From assembly GCF_001045465.1 (NCBI RefSeq), contig NZ_LFND01000004.1, positions 1 through 64,000 of the forward strand: a stretch of DNA of 64,000 bases, written 5' to 3'. Shown here piece after piece: positions 27,450-37,144 of this stretch. The first letter of the stretch is position 1. Each line of letters opens with the position of its first letter. Source of the stretch: Chryseobacterium angstadtii. Its GTDB lineage: Bacteria; Bacteroidota; Bacteroidia; Flavobacteriales; Weeksellaceae. Below the pieces are notes generated by a model. It saw only the letters and a program-made list of their open reading frames with translations, had not been told where the DNA came from and did no database searches. Made by a program: the position numbers and the translations under genes.

Positions 27450-28595
27450 TTATTGATTAACCTGAATTCGGATTAATTCTGTAATCCTTGATTTTGCATA
27501 AGAGATCTGCTCTTTTTCAGTGACAGGATCCGGCTTATTTTTCAGGTAAAGATTATAATAAGTGACTGCAATTTTCTTCTGTTTCAGGTTAAAATCATAA
27601 AGAAGGCCCAACCGGTAATAAATAGGCTTGCTATTATTAAACGTAAGACCTCTTTTATACGCTTCAAGGGCATCAGGAAATCTATTTTTATTTTCATAAA
27701 TTCCTCCCAAAGCCAGATAATAGAGCGCGGTATGGGCTGATATTCCTTCATTAATTGTCTTTTTTGCGTATTCTTCAGCTTTATCAAATTCTTTAAGTTC
27801 ACGATAGCTCAGAGCCATGTAGTATAAAGTACCTTCGTTCTGAACACCCAAATCTTCCAATGTTTTAAAAAGAGCTATACATCTCCTATAATCTTTTAAA
27901 TAAAAATAAGCTTGCCCCATATCATTAGCTACATTAGCATCTGTATCTTCCTTCATCAACTTTTCACCAGTTTCGATGACTTCCTGGTATTTTCCCAGCT
28001 GATTTGCCAGTGGAAGTTGTGCCTTTTGAAGGATAAAGTTTTCAGGGTCTGCATCAATGGCAACCTTGAGGATTTCATAAGCTTTCCGATATTCTTTAAT
28101 TTCCCGATAAGACATAGAAAGATCGTAAGCTACATCCGGATCTGTGTTATTTAACGTATTGGCTTTTTTGAGGTATTGAAGTCTTGATTCAGGAGTATCT
28201 CCAAAAACAGCAAGTTGTTTATAAGCACCAAAATTAAGGCTGTCCAGCTGAATAATCTCCATAAGATAAGCCTTTGCTTTCACTTTACTCCCTCTTCTGG
28301 AGCTGATATTAGCCAAACTGAATAGAACAGGAAGGTTTCCAGGTATAATATCATTGACCTTCAAATAATTTTTCTCAGCTTCAGGGAGTCTTCCCGACAT
28401 CATATTACAGTATGCCATCTGACTTAACGCTTTTATATCTTTTGTATCTTCCGGATAGATGCTTTGCAGGTATTTTGCCGCTTCAGCATAACGCTGAGAT
28501 TCGTAATATTCAAGAAGTTTTTCTTTATCAATAGTCTGAGCGGTGTAGGTGGAAATACTGAAAGTAAGAAGACATAAGAAAAACCATAACTTCAT
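27450..28595 (-). CDS. Secreted TPR-repeat protein
   Basis: 381 residues with a signal peptide (FLCLLTFSISTYTAQ) and about nine tetratricopeptide repeats across the mature length (for example YAEAAKYLQSIYPEDTKDIK, LPEAEKNYLKVNDIIPGNLP). It probably acts as a periplasmic scaffold. It is divergent from the AraC-type gene; the partner is unknown. Confidence 0.88.
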   Translation of the reverse strand: MKLWFFLCLLTFSISTYTAQTIDKEKLLEYYESQRYAEAAKYLQSIYPEDTKDIKALSQMAYCNMMSGRLPEAEKNYLKVNDIIPGNLPVLFSLANISSRRGSKVKAKAYLMEIIQLDSLNFGAYKQLAVFGDTPESRLQYLKKANTLNNTDPDVAYDLSMSYREIKEYRKAYEILKVAIDADPENFILQKAQLPLANQLGKYQEVIETGEKLMKEDTDANVANDMGQAYFYLKDYRRCIALFKTLEDLGVQNEGTLYYMALSYRELKEFDKAEEYAKKTINEGISAHTALYYLALGGIYENKNRFPDALEAYKRGLTFNNSKPIYYRLGLLYDFNLKQKKIAVTYYNLYLKNKPDPVTEKEQISYAKSRITELIRIQVNQ

Positions 28596-28772
28596 AATTG
28601 GGATTTGTTACTAAATTATCAGTTATTTGAATATTTTCCAAATTCCAAGCTTAAAAATTCAAAATATAAAGACTTCTGAGAATTTTTGATTAAAATAAAT
28701 CTCTTTACTCCATTGCTGATTCCGGGTTCTAATTTTTTTGTAATTTAATTTTTTGAAAAAAGGATATTTTCA

Positions 28773-29528
28773 ATGAACAGCGAATTCTACTGTAAGTTTA
28801 TCAAGCCGGATTCTTCACTGGACAGTTTTGTAGAAAACATCGGTATGTTTCACAACCCGTCAGATGAAGACAAAGAAGTGGTTGTGATGCCCGATGGCCG
28901 GGTAGATCTTTTTTTTATCAGAAATGGTGAGGAGCCTTTCAGTGTTTTCCTCATCGGTTTAGAGACGGCACCGGAGCAGAGGACCATTCCACCGGGTACC
29001 CTTGCCTTTGTAGTCAGCTTCAGACCTATTGCTGTCGAGTATATTCTGCAGACTTCCATTGCTGATCTTTTAAATACAGGTCAAAATCTGGATCCGCATT
29101 TTTGGAATATGCATCCGGATGATTTTCAGAATCTTGAGCAGTTCAGTAGGAAAATATCTCAAAAAATAACAGACCGGATTCCCGAAAAAACAGATGAAAG
29201 AAAACGAAAACTTCTTGAACTTATCTATTCCTCAAACGGCGAAATGCCCGTGAAGGAACTTTCTGAAAAAACGGGCTGGAGCAGCAGACAGATCAACCGG
29301 TATTTCAGCCAGCAGTTTGGAATTTCTTTAAAGGCTTACTGTACAATTCTCCGCTTCAGGGCTTCTCTGGAACATATTGCGGAAGGCAAGCTTTTTCCTG
29401 AACTCAATTTTACAGACCAGAATCATTTCATTAAAGAAATTAAGAAATTTTCAGGTGTTATTCCTAAAGAATTATCAAAAAATAAAAATGACCGATTTAT
29501 ACTATTATCCGTGATGAAACAAAAATAA
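28773..29528 (+). CDS. AraC family transcriptional regulator
   Basis: 251 residues. The N-terminal sensor part (DSSLDSFVENIGMFHNPS, RVDLFFIRNGEEP) resembles the DUF6597 domain often found in AraC regulators of Flavobacteriia. The C-terminal HTH has VKELSEKTGWSSRQINRYF and NFTDQNHFIKEIKKFSG. It lies 25 bp before a FAD monooxygenase gene on the same strand and likely controls it. Confidence 0.92.
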   Translation: MNSEFYCKFIKPDSSLDSFVENIGMFHNPSDEDKEVVVMPDGRVDLFFIRNGEEPFSVFLIGLETAPEQRTIPPGTLAFVVSFRPIAVEYILQTSIADLLNTGQNLDPHFWNMHPDDFQNLEQFSRKISQKITDRIPEKTDERKRKLLELIYSSNGEMPVKELSEKTGWSSRQINRYFSQQFGISLKAYCTILRFRASLEHIAEGKLFPELNFTDQNHFIKEIKKFSGVIPKELSKNKNDRFILLSVMKQK

Positions 29529-29553
29529 TTTTGTATCCGTAAAATTAATTAAA

Positions 29554-30717
29554 ATGCTGATACAGAATAAATCAATAGCCATCATTGGCGGCGGTCCCGC
29601 AGGACTGACACTGGCAAGACTGTTACAACTTCAGAATGCAGACGTGAAGGTATACGAAAGGGATCTTAATAAAAACGCCCGCGTTCAAGGCTCTCCTCTT
29701 GATATGCACGACGAATCGGGAATGGCAGCTCTTACTGCTGCCCATTTACTGGAAGAATTTAAAAAGAATTTCCGCCCCGGTGCAGACCGTACGGTCATCC
29801 TGGACAGTCAGATGGATGTCTTTTACAATGAACATACCGCCGAAACTTCTGAAAAAGATTTTGGACATGAGCATTTTCGTCCGGAAATAGACCGTGGACC
29901 TCTTCGAAACATGCTTTTGGAATCGTTGAAACCTGAAACCGTAGTCTGGGACAGCCATTTCATTTCCATGAAACCTCAGGATAACGGGTGGCTGCTTCAC
30001 TTTAAAAACGGTTCATCGGCTTATACAGATCTGGTGATTGCGGCAGACGGTGCCAATTCTAAAATTCGCCCTTACCTTACGGATATCAAGCCTGTTTATA
30101 CGGGTATTCTGATGCTTGAAGGGCATGTGTATGAAGCAGAAAAGAATGCTCCTCATATTAAAGCACTGATCAGAGACGGTAAAATAATGGCTTTCGGAAA
30201 CGATAAGAATATTCTTCTCGGCCAGAAGGAACAAGGCGAACTGGGATTTTATGCCAGCTTCAGGGCGGCTGAAAACTGGGCGTCCGAAAGTGGTCTGGAT
30301 ATGTCTGACCGAAACCAGATGCTGGAATGGTTCAAAAAAGAATACTCCGAATGGTCCGTTCTCTGGCACGAACTCTTTGAGAATGCGGCAGTTCCTTTTA
30401 TTCCTCGTCCCATCTATTATATGCCTCAGGACAAAGGATGGGAAACCCAATCCAATCTTACGCTTCTTGGGGATGCTGCGCACGTAATGCCGCCTTTTGC
30501 AGGAGAAGGAGCCAATATGGCTATGCTGGATGCCCTGGAACTCAGCAAATGTCTTACTTCAGATCAGTTTTTAACCCTTCAGGAGGCTATTGGTTATTAT
30601 GAAACCCAGATGCGGAGACGGGCTGGAGAAGCCATCCGGGAATCGATTGAAAACGGTGAAAAGATGCACTCGGAAACTGCTCTGGAAGATATGCTGAAAT
30701 TTTTCACGGAACATTAA
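29554..30717 (+). CDS. FAD-dependent monooxygenase, TetX-like
   Basis: 387 residues with the FAD motif AIIGGGPAGLTLARLL, the DG-type second motif (VIAADGANSKIR) and the GD motif LLGDAAHVMPPFAGEGANMA. The overall pattern (SPLDMHDESGMAAL, then FRPEIDRGPLRNMLLESL) follows Tet(X), which hydroxylates tetracyclines. From memory of Tet(X), its tetracycline-contacting Arg, His and Gly appear as Lys, Gly and Tyr here (KIMAF, GELGFYA), so another substrate is more likely. A -7 box TAATTTTG lies at 29526-29533. It is regulated by the upstream AraC gene or co-expressed with it. Confidence 0.9.
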   Translation: MLIQNKSIAIIGGGPAGLTLARLLQLQNADVKVYERDLNKNARVQGSPLDMHDESGMAALTAAHLLEEFKKNFRPGADRTVILDSQMDVFYNEHTAETSEKDFGHEHFRPEIDRGPLRNMLLESLKPETVVWDSHFISMKPQDNGWLLHFKNGSSAYTDLVIAADGANSKIRPYLTDIKPVYTGILMLEGHVYEAEKNAPHIKALIRDGKIMAFGNDKNILLGQKEQGELGFYASFRAAENWASESGLDMSDRNQMLEWFKKEYSEWSVLWHELFENAAVPFIPRPIYYMPQDKGWETQSNLTLLGDAAHVMPPFAGEGANMAMLDALELSKCLTSDQFLTLQEAIGYYETQMRRRAGEAIRESIENGEKMHSETALEDMLKFFTEH

Positions 30718-30791
30718 CCATTCTGAAAAACGGTACAAAAAGTTTTTGTCCATAAGTATATTTTCAATAATTTCAACTTAAAATAGCCTTC

Positions 30792-31295
30792 ATGGAAATT
30801 ACCTCTGTAGATTCATTCATTGATTATTATGAAAAAGTACGTGCACGAACCCTCCGACTTATTGAAGTAGTTCCGCCCGAACATATTGATTTCTCGTACA
30901 AACCCGGTAAATTCAGCATCGGTGATCAGATCAGGCATATTGCTGCCATTGAACGGTTTATGTACGGTGAAACGATTTCAGGAAGGAAAAGTGCGTACGC
31001 AGGATGCGGAAAAGAACTGGCCGACGGCTATGATGAAACCGTAAAGTTTTTCAATGAGATGCATCAAGAAACGATTGAAATAATTAAAAAGCTTTCAGAT
31101 GATGACCTGAACCGGAAATGCCTCACACCTCCGGGTAATGAAATCACAATCTGGAAATGGCTCCGGGCTATGATAGAACACGAAATTCACCACAGAGGCG
31201 AGCTTTATATTTATCTCAATCTTCTGGATGTGAAAACGCCTCAGATCTATGGCTTTTCAGCGGAAGAAGTGGAAAGCATGAGTGTGAAAATATAA
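30792..31295 (+). CDS. DinB family metal-binding protein
   Basis: 167 residues forming a four-helix bundle of the DinB/YfiT type. Candidate metal ligands are the His in GDQIRHIAAIERFMYG and two His in MIEHEIHHRGELYIYL. Family members often act as thiol-dependent S-transferases. It lies 74 bp after the monooxygenase gene and may be the third gene of that unit. Confidence 0.88.
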   Translation: MEITSVDSFIDYYEKVRARTLRLIEVVPPEHIDFSYKPGKFSIGDQIRHIAAIERFMYGETISGRKSAYAGCGKELADGYDETVKFFNEMHQETIEIIKKLSDDDLNRKCLTPPGNEITIWKWLRAMIEHEIHHRGELYIYLNLLDVKTPQIYGFSAEEVESMSVKI

Positions 31296-31394
31296 TTTAA
31301 TTCATTCATTTACAATAAAATACAACCCTCAATCAAAAAGAAGCGAATTGTATATTCATAAAGGCTGCTGTTTCAGGCAGTCTTTCTTATTATA

Positions 31395-32171
31395 TTAATT
31401 GGGTGATGTAAAATCCAGTTCATCAAAGTCTTTGACACCGGAAAGGGTAATTGGTTTCATAGGTTTTATTTTTGTCCACTGATCTTCAAAAACCTCATCA
31501 TCATCACCTTCTGCCACATTGGTTTTATCCAGTCTTTTTCCTGTTAAAAAATTAATACTGGTCATACTGTTCACTCTGGGCCCGGTATTGGAACTCATAT
31601 CATAACCAATCAGTTCAAAATCTGAATGGGTAGATCTGAAAGTATAATTCCAGTATCCGTATCTGCCATGAGCGTAATGAACTTTTAAATTTCCTTTTTC
31701 AGCGGAAACAAGAAGTTCGGGAGCATAATATACTCCTCCATCTTCATTCTCAGAAGAGAAACAATTTCTATTTTCTGAGGCCAGTTCATAACCGCCTTCT
31801 TTTTTAAAAAGCACTATAATTCCCCGTCGGTTTCTGTCCAGTTTACCACGGTATTTATCATTAACAATGTTGGCAGGATCTATTTTCTTGATGATCATGA
31901 TACAGTCTTCTGTACCGTCTTTATTTAAGTCTCCGAATGATTTTTCCGTCATGTTATAGCCATCCGGAACAAAATCAGTGATGTCTTTTTTCAGCTCTGT
32001 GGAAGTTTCCATCTTGTCCGGGGAGTCAGAAACAGTAATTTTTGATGATTCTAAAGGCTTCTTATGGCCCGAATAATTCAGTTTTTTTTCTTCTTTTGAA
32101 CATCCGTTTGCTAACAAAAGGAATAGCGGGAAAGAGCTCAACAGACAATATCCAAGTATCTTTTTTTTCAT
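31395..32171 (-). CDS. Lipoprotein of unknown function
   Basis: 258 residues when started at the ATG at 32169-32171, which puts a signal peptide directly at the N-terminus; a start 30 bp earlier would add 10 residues before it. The lipobox is LLLANGC. The mature part has an EF-hand-like acidic loop (FGDLNKDGTEDCIMI) of the kind found in proteins with a VCBS-like or calcium-binding turn, and YAHGRYGYWNYTF. The function is unknown. Confidence 0.72.
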   Translation of the reverse strand: MKKKILGYCLLSSFPLFLLLANGCSKEEKKLNYSGHKKPLESSKITVSDSPDKMETSTELKKDITDFVPDGYNMTEKSFGDLNKDGTEDCIMIIKKIDPANIVNDKYRGKLDRNRRGIIVLFKKEGGYELASENRNCFSSENEDGGVYYAPELLVSAEKGNLKVHYAHGRYGYWNYTFRSTHSDFELIGYDMSSNTGPRVNSMTSINFLTGKRLDKTNVAEGDDDEVFEDQWTKIKPMKPITLSGVKDFDELDFTSPN

Positions 32172-32455
32172 AAGTGATAAGGTTAACAGCCGTGTGGGCA
32201 TTCGTCAAAAGTAAGCATTTCAGAAAACTTTCTGTTTATTATTGGCTTATAGATTATCGTTAAATCTAGTATCAACTGGAAAGTAATCATGTATAACTAC
32301 TTTATCAGATCAAGAGTAATTCAGTATTTACATTAACAATTTAAAAACAAAAGATGATTTCTATGAAAAGTTTTTGTCTATATTTGGCATAATCCGGAAA
32401 GCACAGATTGTTTTCTGGTTGAAACATTTCATCTAAGACTTAAAAAAAATAATAC

Positions 32456-32833
32456 ATGAAAAAAGTAACCGGAATTGGAGGTATCCTTTTCAAATCAAAA
32501 GATCCCAACGCTATGAATGAGTGGTATAAAACCCACCTGGGCCTTGAAACAACACCTTACGGGACCAGTTTTGAATGGCGTGAAAGCGAAGATCCCAATA
32601 AGAAAGGGCTTACCCAATGGGCTCCTTTTTCTGAAACGACAAAATATTTTGAACCTTCCGAAAAAGATTTTATGATCAATTACAGAGTGGATAATCTGGA
32701 AGCCTTGGTGGAAGAATTAAAAAAGGAAAATGTTACCATCCTGGACGCAATTGAAACGTATGACTATGGAAAATTCATCCATATTCTGGATCTTGAAGGC
32801 AATAAAATCCAGCTATGGGAACCTATTGATTAA
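32456..32833 (+). CDS. VOC (glyoxalase/bleomycin-resistance) family protein
   Basis: 125 residues of the vicinal-oxygen-chelate fold: GIGGILFKSKDPNAMNEWYK, the middle strand MINYRVDNLEALVEEL and the C-terminal FIHILDLEGNKIQLWEP with the conserved Glu. Members bind a divalent metal and act on glyoxals or aromatic substrates or sequester antibiotics. A hairpin terminator follows. A TATATTTG -7-like element lies at 32379-32386 without a clear -33. Confidence 0.9.
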   Translation: MKKVTGIGGILFKSKDPNAMNEWYKTHLGLETTPYGTSFEWRESEDPNKKGLTQWAPFSETTKYFEPSEKDFMINYRVDNLEALVEELKKENVTILDAIETYDYGKFIHILDLEGNKIQLWEPID

Positions 32834-32852
32834 CAAAGTATTAAAAAAAATT

Positions 32853-32880
32853 GAAAGAGCCCGGTTTCCCGAGCTCTTTC
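32853..32880 (+). terminator. Intrinsic terminator after the VOC gene
   Basis: GAAAGAGC (32853-32860) pairs with GCTCTTTC (32873-32880), with an inner CGG/CCG pairing beyond one mismatch. An A-run precedes it, giving bidirectional character. Confidence 0.65.
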
Positions 32881-33803
32881 TTCACAAAAGGTACCATGAA
32901 ATTTTGCTTTTATTTCCGGGCAGATAAATCAGCTGCCTTTCCTTAATAAGCATCTCACTTTTTATTTTTTGATCAGCTTGATGCTGAAAGTATCGATCTC
33001 ATTTGTAATTGAGATAACGTATCCCCCTTTCACCAATGTTGCATACAATTTGCCGTTTAATAATCTTATATAGAGTATCTGATTTGTTTGTGAGGATAAA
33101 ACTATTATTATTGAATTACAAAGGCTATAAAACCAGATACTACTTAGATACTTCTTTATTTCAAAAATTTGATTATCAAATATTTAAAAACCCGCTTTTT
33201 CATCATCTATTTAACATAATTATACAATTCAGAGAATTTTTTTCATTCCATTCCAAGAAAGAAAAGTGAGTATCCACTCAATAAAGTTTTGAGTGGAATT
33301 GAATTTTTTTAAACGATAGAAATTAAATATATCTTATTGAATATTCAAAAAAGACGACTCGATTGATCAGGCAGCCAATCTTATCTTTTTGAATGAAAAG
33401 AAATTAAATTTATTCTTCCTCAGGTTTTGAAAGGCAAAATTGAAAGTAAAAATAAGTCCATTACTTATATCCTACTCATGAAATAAAAGCCAAAATTTGA
33501 AAGAATGAAAAAAAATATTCCCTTAATAAGTTAAAACTGTTGAATTTAATAGGTAATTATTATAAATGTATTCATAAAATAATACTATTTACCTATAAAC
33601 CAATTAGATAAGAAGCCATTCATCCTATAAACTGTATATTAAAAATTAACCAGATATTAATTATTAATGAAAAAAAATCACAATGTAGTACCCATGTAGT
33701 ATAATATTTTTTCATATTTTCTAATAAAAAGCGCAAATTTGAAACCATAACAACAAGTGATGAAATTGGTTTTCAGTTATGATGGAAAAAAAAATTTCGA
33801 GAG
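32881..33803. other. Gene-poor AT-rich kilobase
   Basis: Apart from the T9SS-tail remnant, the region has no convincing gene. A hairpin (CCACTCAA..TTGAGTGG, near 33282-33304, then a T-run) is terminator-like but follows no clear gene. It looks like a decayed locus. Confidence 0.4.
32962..33130 (-). pseudogene. Remnant of a T9SS type A sorting domain
   Basis: Read on the minus strand, the frame ending at TAA 32962-32964 gives LLNGKLYATLVKGGYVI, then ITNEIDTFSIKLIKK, the characteristic end of a type IX sorting domain. The frame is open for at least 50 codons but has no start codon or signal peptide, and nothing like the body of a secreted protein precedes it. It is most simply a decayed 3' end of a former surface-protein gene. 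Confidence 0.45.
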
Positions 33804-33831
33804 CTGTCTGAGATATCAGGCAGTTTTTTTT
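33804..33831. terminator. Strong hairpin terminator
   Basis: CTGTCTGA (33804-33811), loop GATA, TCAGGCAG (33816-33823), then eight T. On the minus strand an A-run before the hairpin becomes a T-run after it, so it can also end the TPR-LuxR gene that stops at 33899. Confidence 0.75.
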
Positions 33832-33898
33832 GCCCAAAACCGGAAATATTTCTGAAATGTGAATTCCAAAAAATTACGAAATAAAATACTCCGGCTGG

Positions 33899-35329
33899 TT
33901 ACATTAAATTGTCGAAGAATTGATAGATGTCTATCTCTGTAGGAATATTCAGCTTTTTTCTCAACCTGTATTTTTTCTGCTGAATGGATCTGGGCTGAAC
34001 AAAAGTATAGCTGGCTATCTCTTTAGAAGTGAGATGAAGCTTCAGCATAGCACAAAAAACAAGATCAGAATTTTCGATGTCCGGATTCACAGCAAGCACT
34101 TTTTCAATAAAACCGGGATACACTTCTTTGAAAACGTCTAAAAATGATGGATCGTTTTTTCTAGCCAGTTCTATCACTTCTTCCAGATTTGTATCCTGCA
34201 TCTGAATTTCCAGCTCCTCTGCTTCATACCTGAGTTCTTTTTTCCCGGATCTCAGCTGCCCTATTATTTTCCAGGCATAAATCCCAAGTACTGAAAAAAC
34301 AAATATAGAAATGATGATGATGACCAGTACATTATTTTTATGACGCTGTGCATCTATCTCTGTTTCAGAAATAAACCCTTCCATATCATCATTGATAGCC
34401 GCCAGTAATGCCTCATTGGATTTGCTTGTTTCATTGGTGTACGCCTGCAGATAGACAAGAGCTTTTTCTTTATCACCCATTCTTTCATACAATGATTTAA
34501 AATCGGTATAAATATACTTGGTATACTGTGCAAAGATATATTTTGTCTTCTGATTGATTTCCAATGCCTTTTGGAGTGATTTCTCTGCTTTGTCGTACTG
34601 TTTTGTCATGATGTAATACTCTCCCAGAACGGTATTGGCATTGAGTGCTACCCCATCTGTTCTGTTTTGCCGATTACATTCATCGGCTATTTTAAACAGG
34701 TATGCGTGAGCGGAATCCAGGTTTTTAAATCCATAAAGATAAAGATCACCAATAGAGCATTCTGCACGCCCGGTATGATCCAGCTTTCCTGCCTTATGGA
34801 AATAGTTTAATGCGTCAGTATATTTTTTTTTCTGTGAAAGATAATCGCCCCGTTTGTAATAAATTTTAAAGAGAACATCATCACGAAAAGGTGATTCAGG
34901 AACGTCTTTTATATAATTTATCGCCATCGAATTGTATTCAAATGACTTGTCTAATCGTTTAAGCTCCAATTGAAGATTGCTGTAATCATTCCAATATTTG
35001 GCTTTATGGACATTACTGCTTGAATGCTGAAGGATTTGGTATGCTTTACTAAAGAAGAATTCGGCTCTCTTGTAGTTTTCCAATGTCCGGTTTACGTTGG
35101 CCAGGTTTAGAAAACACAATGCTTTTCCTTCCTCATAGCTCATTTTCTCAGCTTTTGCATAATATTCTTTATTCAATTCCACAAGAGAATTGTAATCCCC
35201 GGAAAGCCGTAATTGTTCGTTCTGTCTCAACAAAGGGGTATCGAACTCTTTTTCATAACGGCTGTAAGAATCCTTACTGCACGAAAGCAATGTAAAAAGT
35301 AATACAAAAGTAAAAAAGCGTATCATCAT
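33899..35329 (-). CDS. TPR lipoprotein with membrane helix and LuxR-type HTH regulator (copy 2)
   Basis: Started at the ATG at 35327-35329 (476 residues), which puts a lipoprotein-like signal at the N-terminus (FFTFVLLFTLLSC); an upstream start at 35404 would overlap the previous gene by 8 bp. TPR repeats fill about residues 20-320. A membrane helix (VLVIIIISIFVFSVLGIYAW) and a charged coiled coil follow, then a C-terminal HTH (LTSKEIASYTFVQPRSIQQK). The layout suggests an outside sensor joined through the membrane to a cytoplasmic DNA-binding domain. It is a tandem paralogue of the gene just upstream. Confidence 0.85.
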   Translation of the reverse strand: MMIRFFTFVLLFTLLSCSKDSYSRYEKEFDTPLLRQNEQLRLSGDYNSLVELNKEYYAKAEKMSYEEGKALCFLNLANVNRTLENYKRAEFFFSKAYQILQHSSSNVHKAKYWNDYSNLQLELKRLDKSFEYNSMAINYIKDVPESPFRDDVLFKIYYKRGDYLSQKKKYTDALNYFHKAGKLDHTGRAECSIGDLYLYGFKNLDSAHAYLFKIADECNRQNRTDGVALNANTVLGEYYIMTKQYDKAEKSLQKALEINQKTKYIFAQYTKYIYTDFKSLYERMGDKEKALVYLQAYTNETSKSNEALLAAINDDMEGFISETEIDAQRHKNNVLVIIIISIFVFSVLGIYAWKIIGQLRSGKKELRYEAEELEIQMQDTNLEEVIELARKNDPSFLDVFKEVYPGFIEKVLAVNPDIENSDLVFCAMLKLHLTSKEIASYTFVQPRSIQQKKYRLRKKLNIPTEIDIYQFFDNLM

Positions 35330-35396
35330 CCCTTTTTTATATAAAACGAATTCCGGTAATAAAATTAAGTTCCTACTCAAAAAACAGCAAAAAGTT

Positions 35397-36830
35397 TTAA
35401 ACACGATCTAAAAATTCATAAATGTCCATATCTCCTTCAATATTGAGCTTCTTTCTCAGTCTGTATTTTTTCTGCTGGATAGATTTATGCTGAACAAATG
35501 TATAATCTGCAATTTCTTTAGAAGTAAAACGCAGCTTCAGCAGTGCACAGAAAGCGAGCTCAGAATTCTCAAGATCAGGATTAAGGATAAAAAGGCGGCT
35601 GATGAATTCAGGATCCATTTCTTTAAATTTCATCAGGAATGAAGAGTCATTTTTTTTAGCAAGCTCTATGACTTCTTCCCGCTTCTTTTTATATACTTTA
35701 TCCTTTAGCGTATCGGTTTCTCTTTTCAACGTTCGTTTCTTCCGTTTCAAATACTGGATATTTTTCCAAATGGACGCTCCGGATACGGAAAAAACAATAA
35801 AAGACAGAATCCCGATCATCCATAAATCATTTTTACGTTTGTCCGAATCCTTTTTAGCTTCCGAGATAAAACCGTCCGTGGTTTTATTAATAGCTTCAAC
35901 CCTTGCCTGTGAAAGTCTGTTGTCTTCCTGCTGATAAAGCGTTAAATAAAAATAGGCCCTTTCTTTATCTTTTTTCTCTTCATAAAGTTCTGCCAGTGCC
36001 TTATAAATTTCTTTGATATGAAAAGAATAGGTAAGCCGTGTTTTTATGCTCAATTCCAGTGCGCTTTTCAGCATTTTTTCGGCTTCGCTTACATGATCTA
36101 TCTTACTGTAATAATAGCCTGCCGTATAATAAATCCAAAGCCTTTCAATATCTGTCGTTTTCTGTCTGCCCATCATTTCCACTGCCCGCAAAGCGTATAT
36201 TCTTGCAGAATCAAGTTTCCCGGTATACAGATAGTATTGGGCAAGCATACAGTTGGAATACGCCGAATTTTCCAGAGCCTGTCCTTTACGAAAGCTCTTC
36301 AGTGCAGTTCCCATTTGCCCTTTCCATGCATAGTAGGTTCCTCTGTTAATGTAAATCCGGGGAAGCAGCCTCTTTTTAAGCTCAGAATCCGGTGCTTTTA
36401 TCAAAAAAAACAGCGCCGAATCACTGTAAAAGATGGCCTTATCGTATTGTTTGAGATGGGAATAATAATGGGAATAGCTGTCGTAAAATTTTGCCCTGTG
36501 GAAATTATTCTGAGAATTCCGGAGACTTTCTCCGGCTTTTTCTAAAAGAATATGTGCCTTTTTATAATCTCCTTCTGTAGAGTTCACATTGGCAATATTG
36601 AGAAAGCAAAGTCCTTTGCCTTCCTCATAATCAAGGTTTTCTGCTTTTTTAAAATAATCTGCGTTCAACTTAACAAGCGACTCAAAATCACCTGAAGAAT
36701 TCATTTCACTATTTTGTTTTATCAAAGGGAAATCAAAATCTTCCGTATGATGATAGGGAGAATTTCTGCTGCATGAAATAACAATACATAATATAATCAT
36801 CCGTAAAATACGGATTATCAACTTTTTCAT
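35397..36830 (-). CDS. TPR lipoprotein with membrane helix and LuxR-type HTH regulator (copy 1)
   Basis: 477 residues with an N-terminal lipoprotein signal (ILCIVISC), TPR repeats, a membrane helix (LWMIGILSFIVFSVSGASIW), a Lys/Arg-rich coiled coil and a C-terminal HTH (FTSKEIADYTFVQHKSIQQK, then YRLRKKLNI). It is closely related to the next gene along its whole length, so a tandem duplication is clear. Such one-protein transmembrane regulators are common in Flavobacteriia but rarely assigned. The same-strand lanthipeptide operon lies upstream (37.7-44.3 kb), separated by the convergent GNAT gene, so any link is speculative. Confidence 0.88.
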   Translation of the reverse strand: MKKLIIRILRMIILCIVISCSRNSPYHHTEDFDFPLIKQNSEMNSSGDFESLVKLNADYFKKAENLDYEEGKGLCFLNIANVNSTEGDYKKAHILLEKAGESLRNSQNNFHRAKFYDSYSHYYSHLKQYDKAIFYSDSALFFLIKAPDSELKKRLLPRIYINRGTYYAWKGQMGTALKSFRKGQALENSAYSNCMLAQYYLYTGKLDSARIYALRAVEMMGRQKTTDIERLWIYYTAGYYYSKIDHVSEAEKMLKSALELSIKTRLTYSFHIKEIYKALAELYEEKKDKERAYFYLTLYQQEDNRLSQARVEAINKTTDGFISEAKKDSDKRKNDLWMIGILSFIVFSVSGASIWKNIQYLKRKKRTLKRETDTLKDKVYKKKREEVIELAKKNDSSFLMKFKEMDPEFISRLFILNPDLENSELAFCALLKLRFTSKEIADYTFVQHKSIQQKKYRLRKKLNIEGDMDIYEFLDRV

Positions 36831-37144
36831 AGTACGATGTTATTCATATATAATTTATCAGTTATTTTTGTGGTATCTGCTTCCCGCGCTGCCTCTGTTT
36901 TTTCCAACATAGTGAATATATCAACGAATTACTCGTTTTTTTATTATAAATATACATAAATTCCTGCATTAAATTGAATAAAAAACATAAAAGCAATCTA
37001 TTAATTAGAAATATTCTTACTAAATATATTAAGTAAAAGAGGTTATAAAGCACTTTTTCGTTAAAAAAAATAAACCTATATGTATAAATATTTTCGCAAA
37101 TTTGTTAAATAAAACGAAAAATAATAACCTTCATTTTACATCCG
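36831..37144. other. AT-rich divergent spacer, 314 bp
   Basis: Lies between the divergent TPR-LuxR gene and the GNAT gene. No full -33/-7 promoter pair or gene is evident. It presumably holds both promoters. Confidence 0.35.

Noticed and set aside
33036..33269. A 77-codon plus-strand frame before a hairpin with T-run
   Set aside because: It is antisense to the T9SS-tail remnant, has odd composition (rich in Leu, Ile, Phe, Tyr) and no family-like pattern; it looks like a chance frame.
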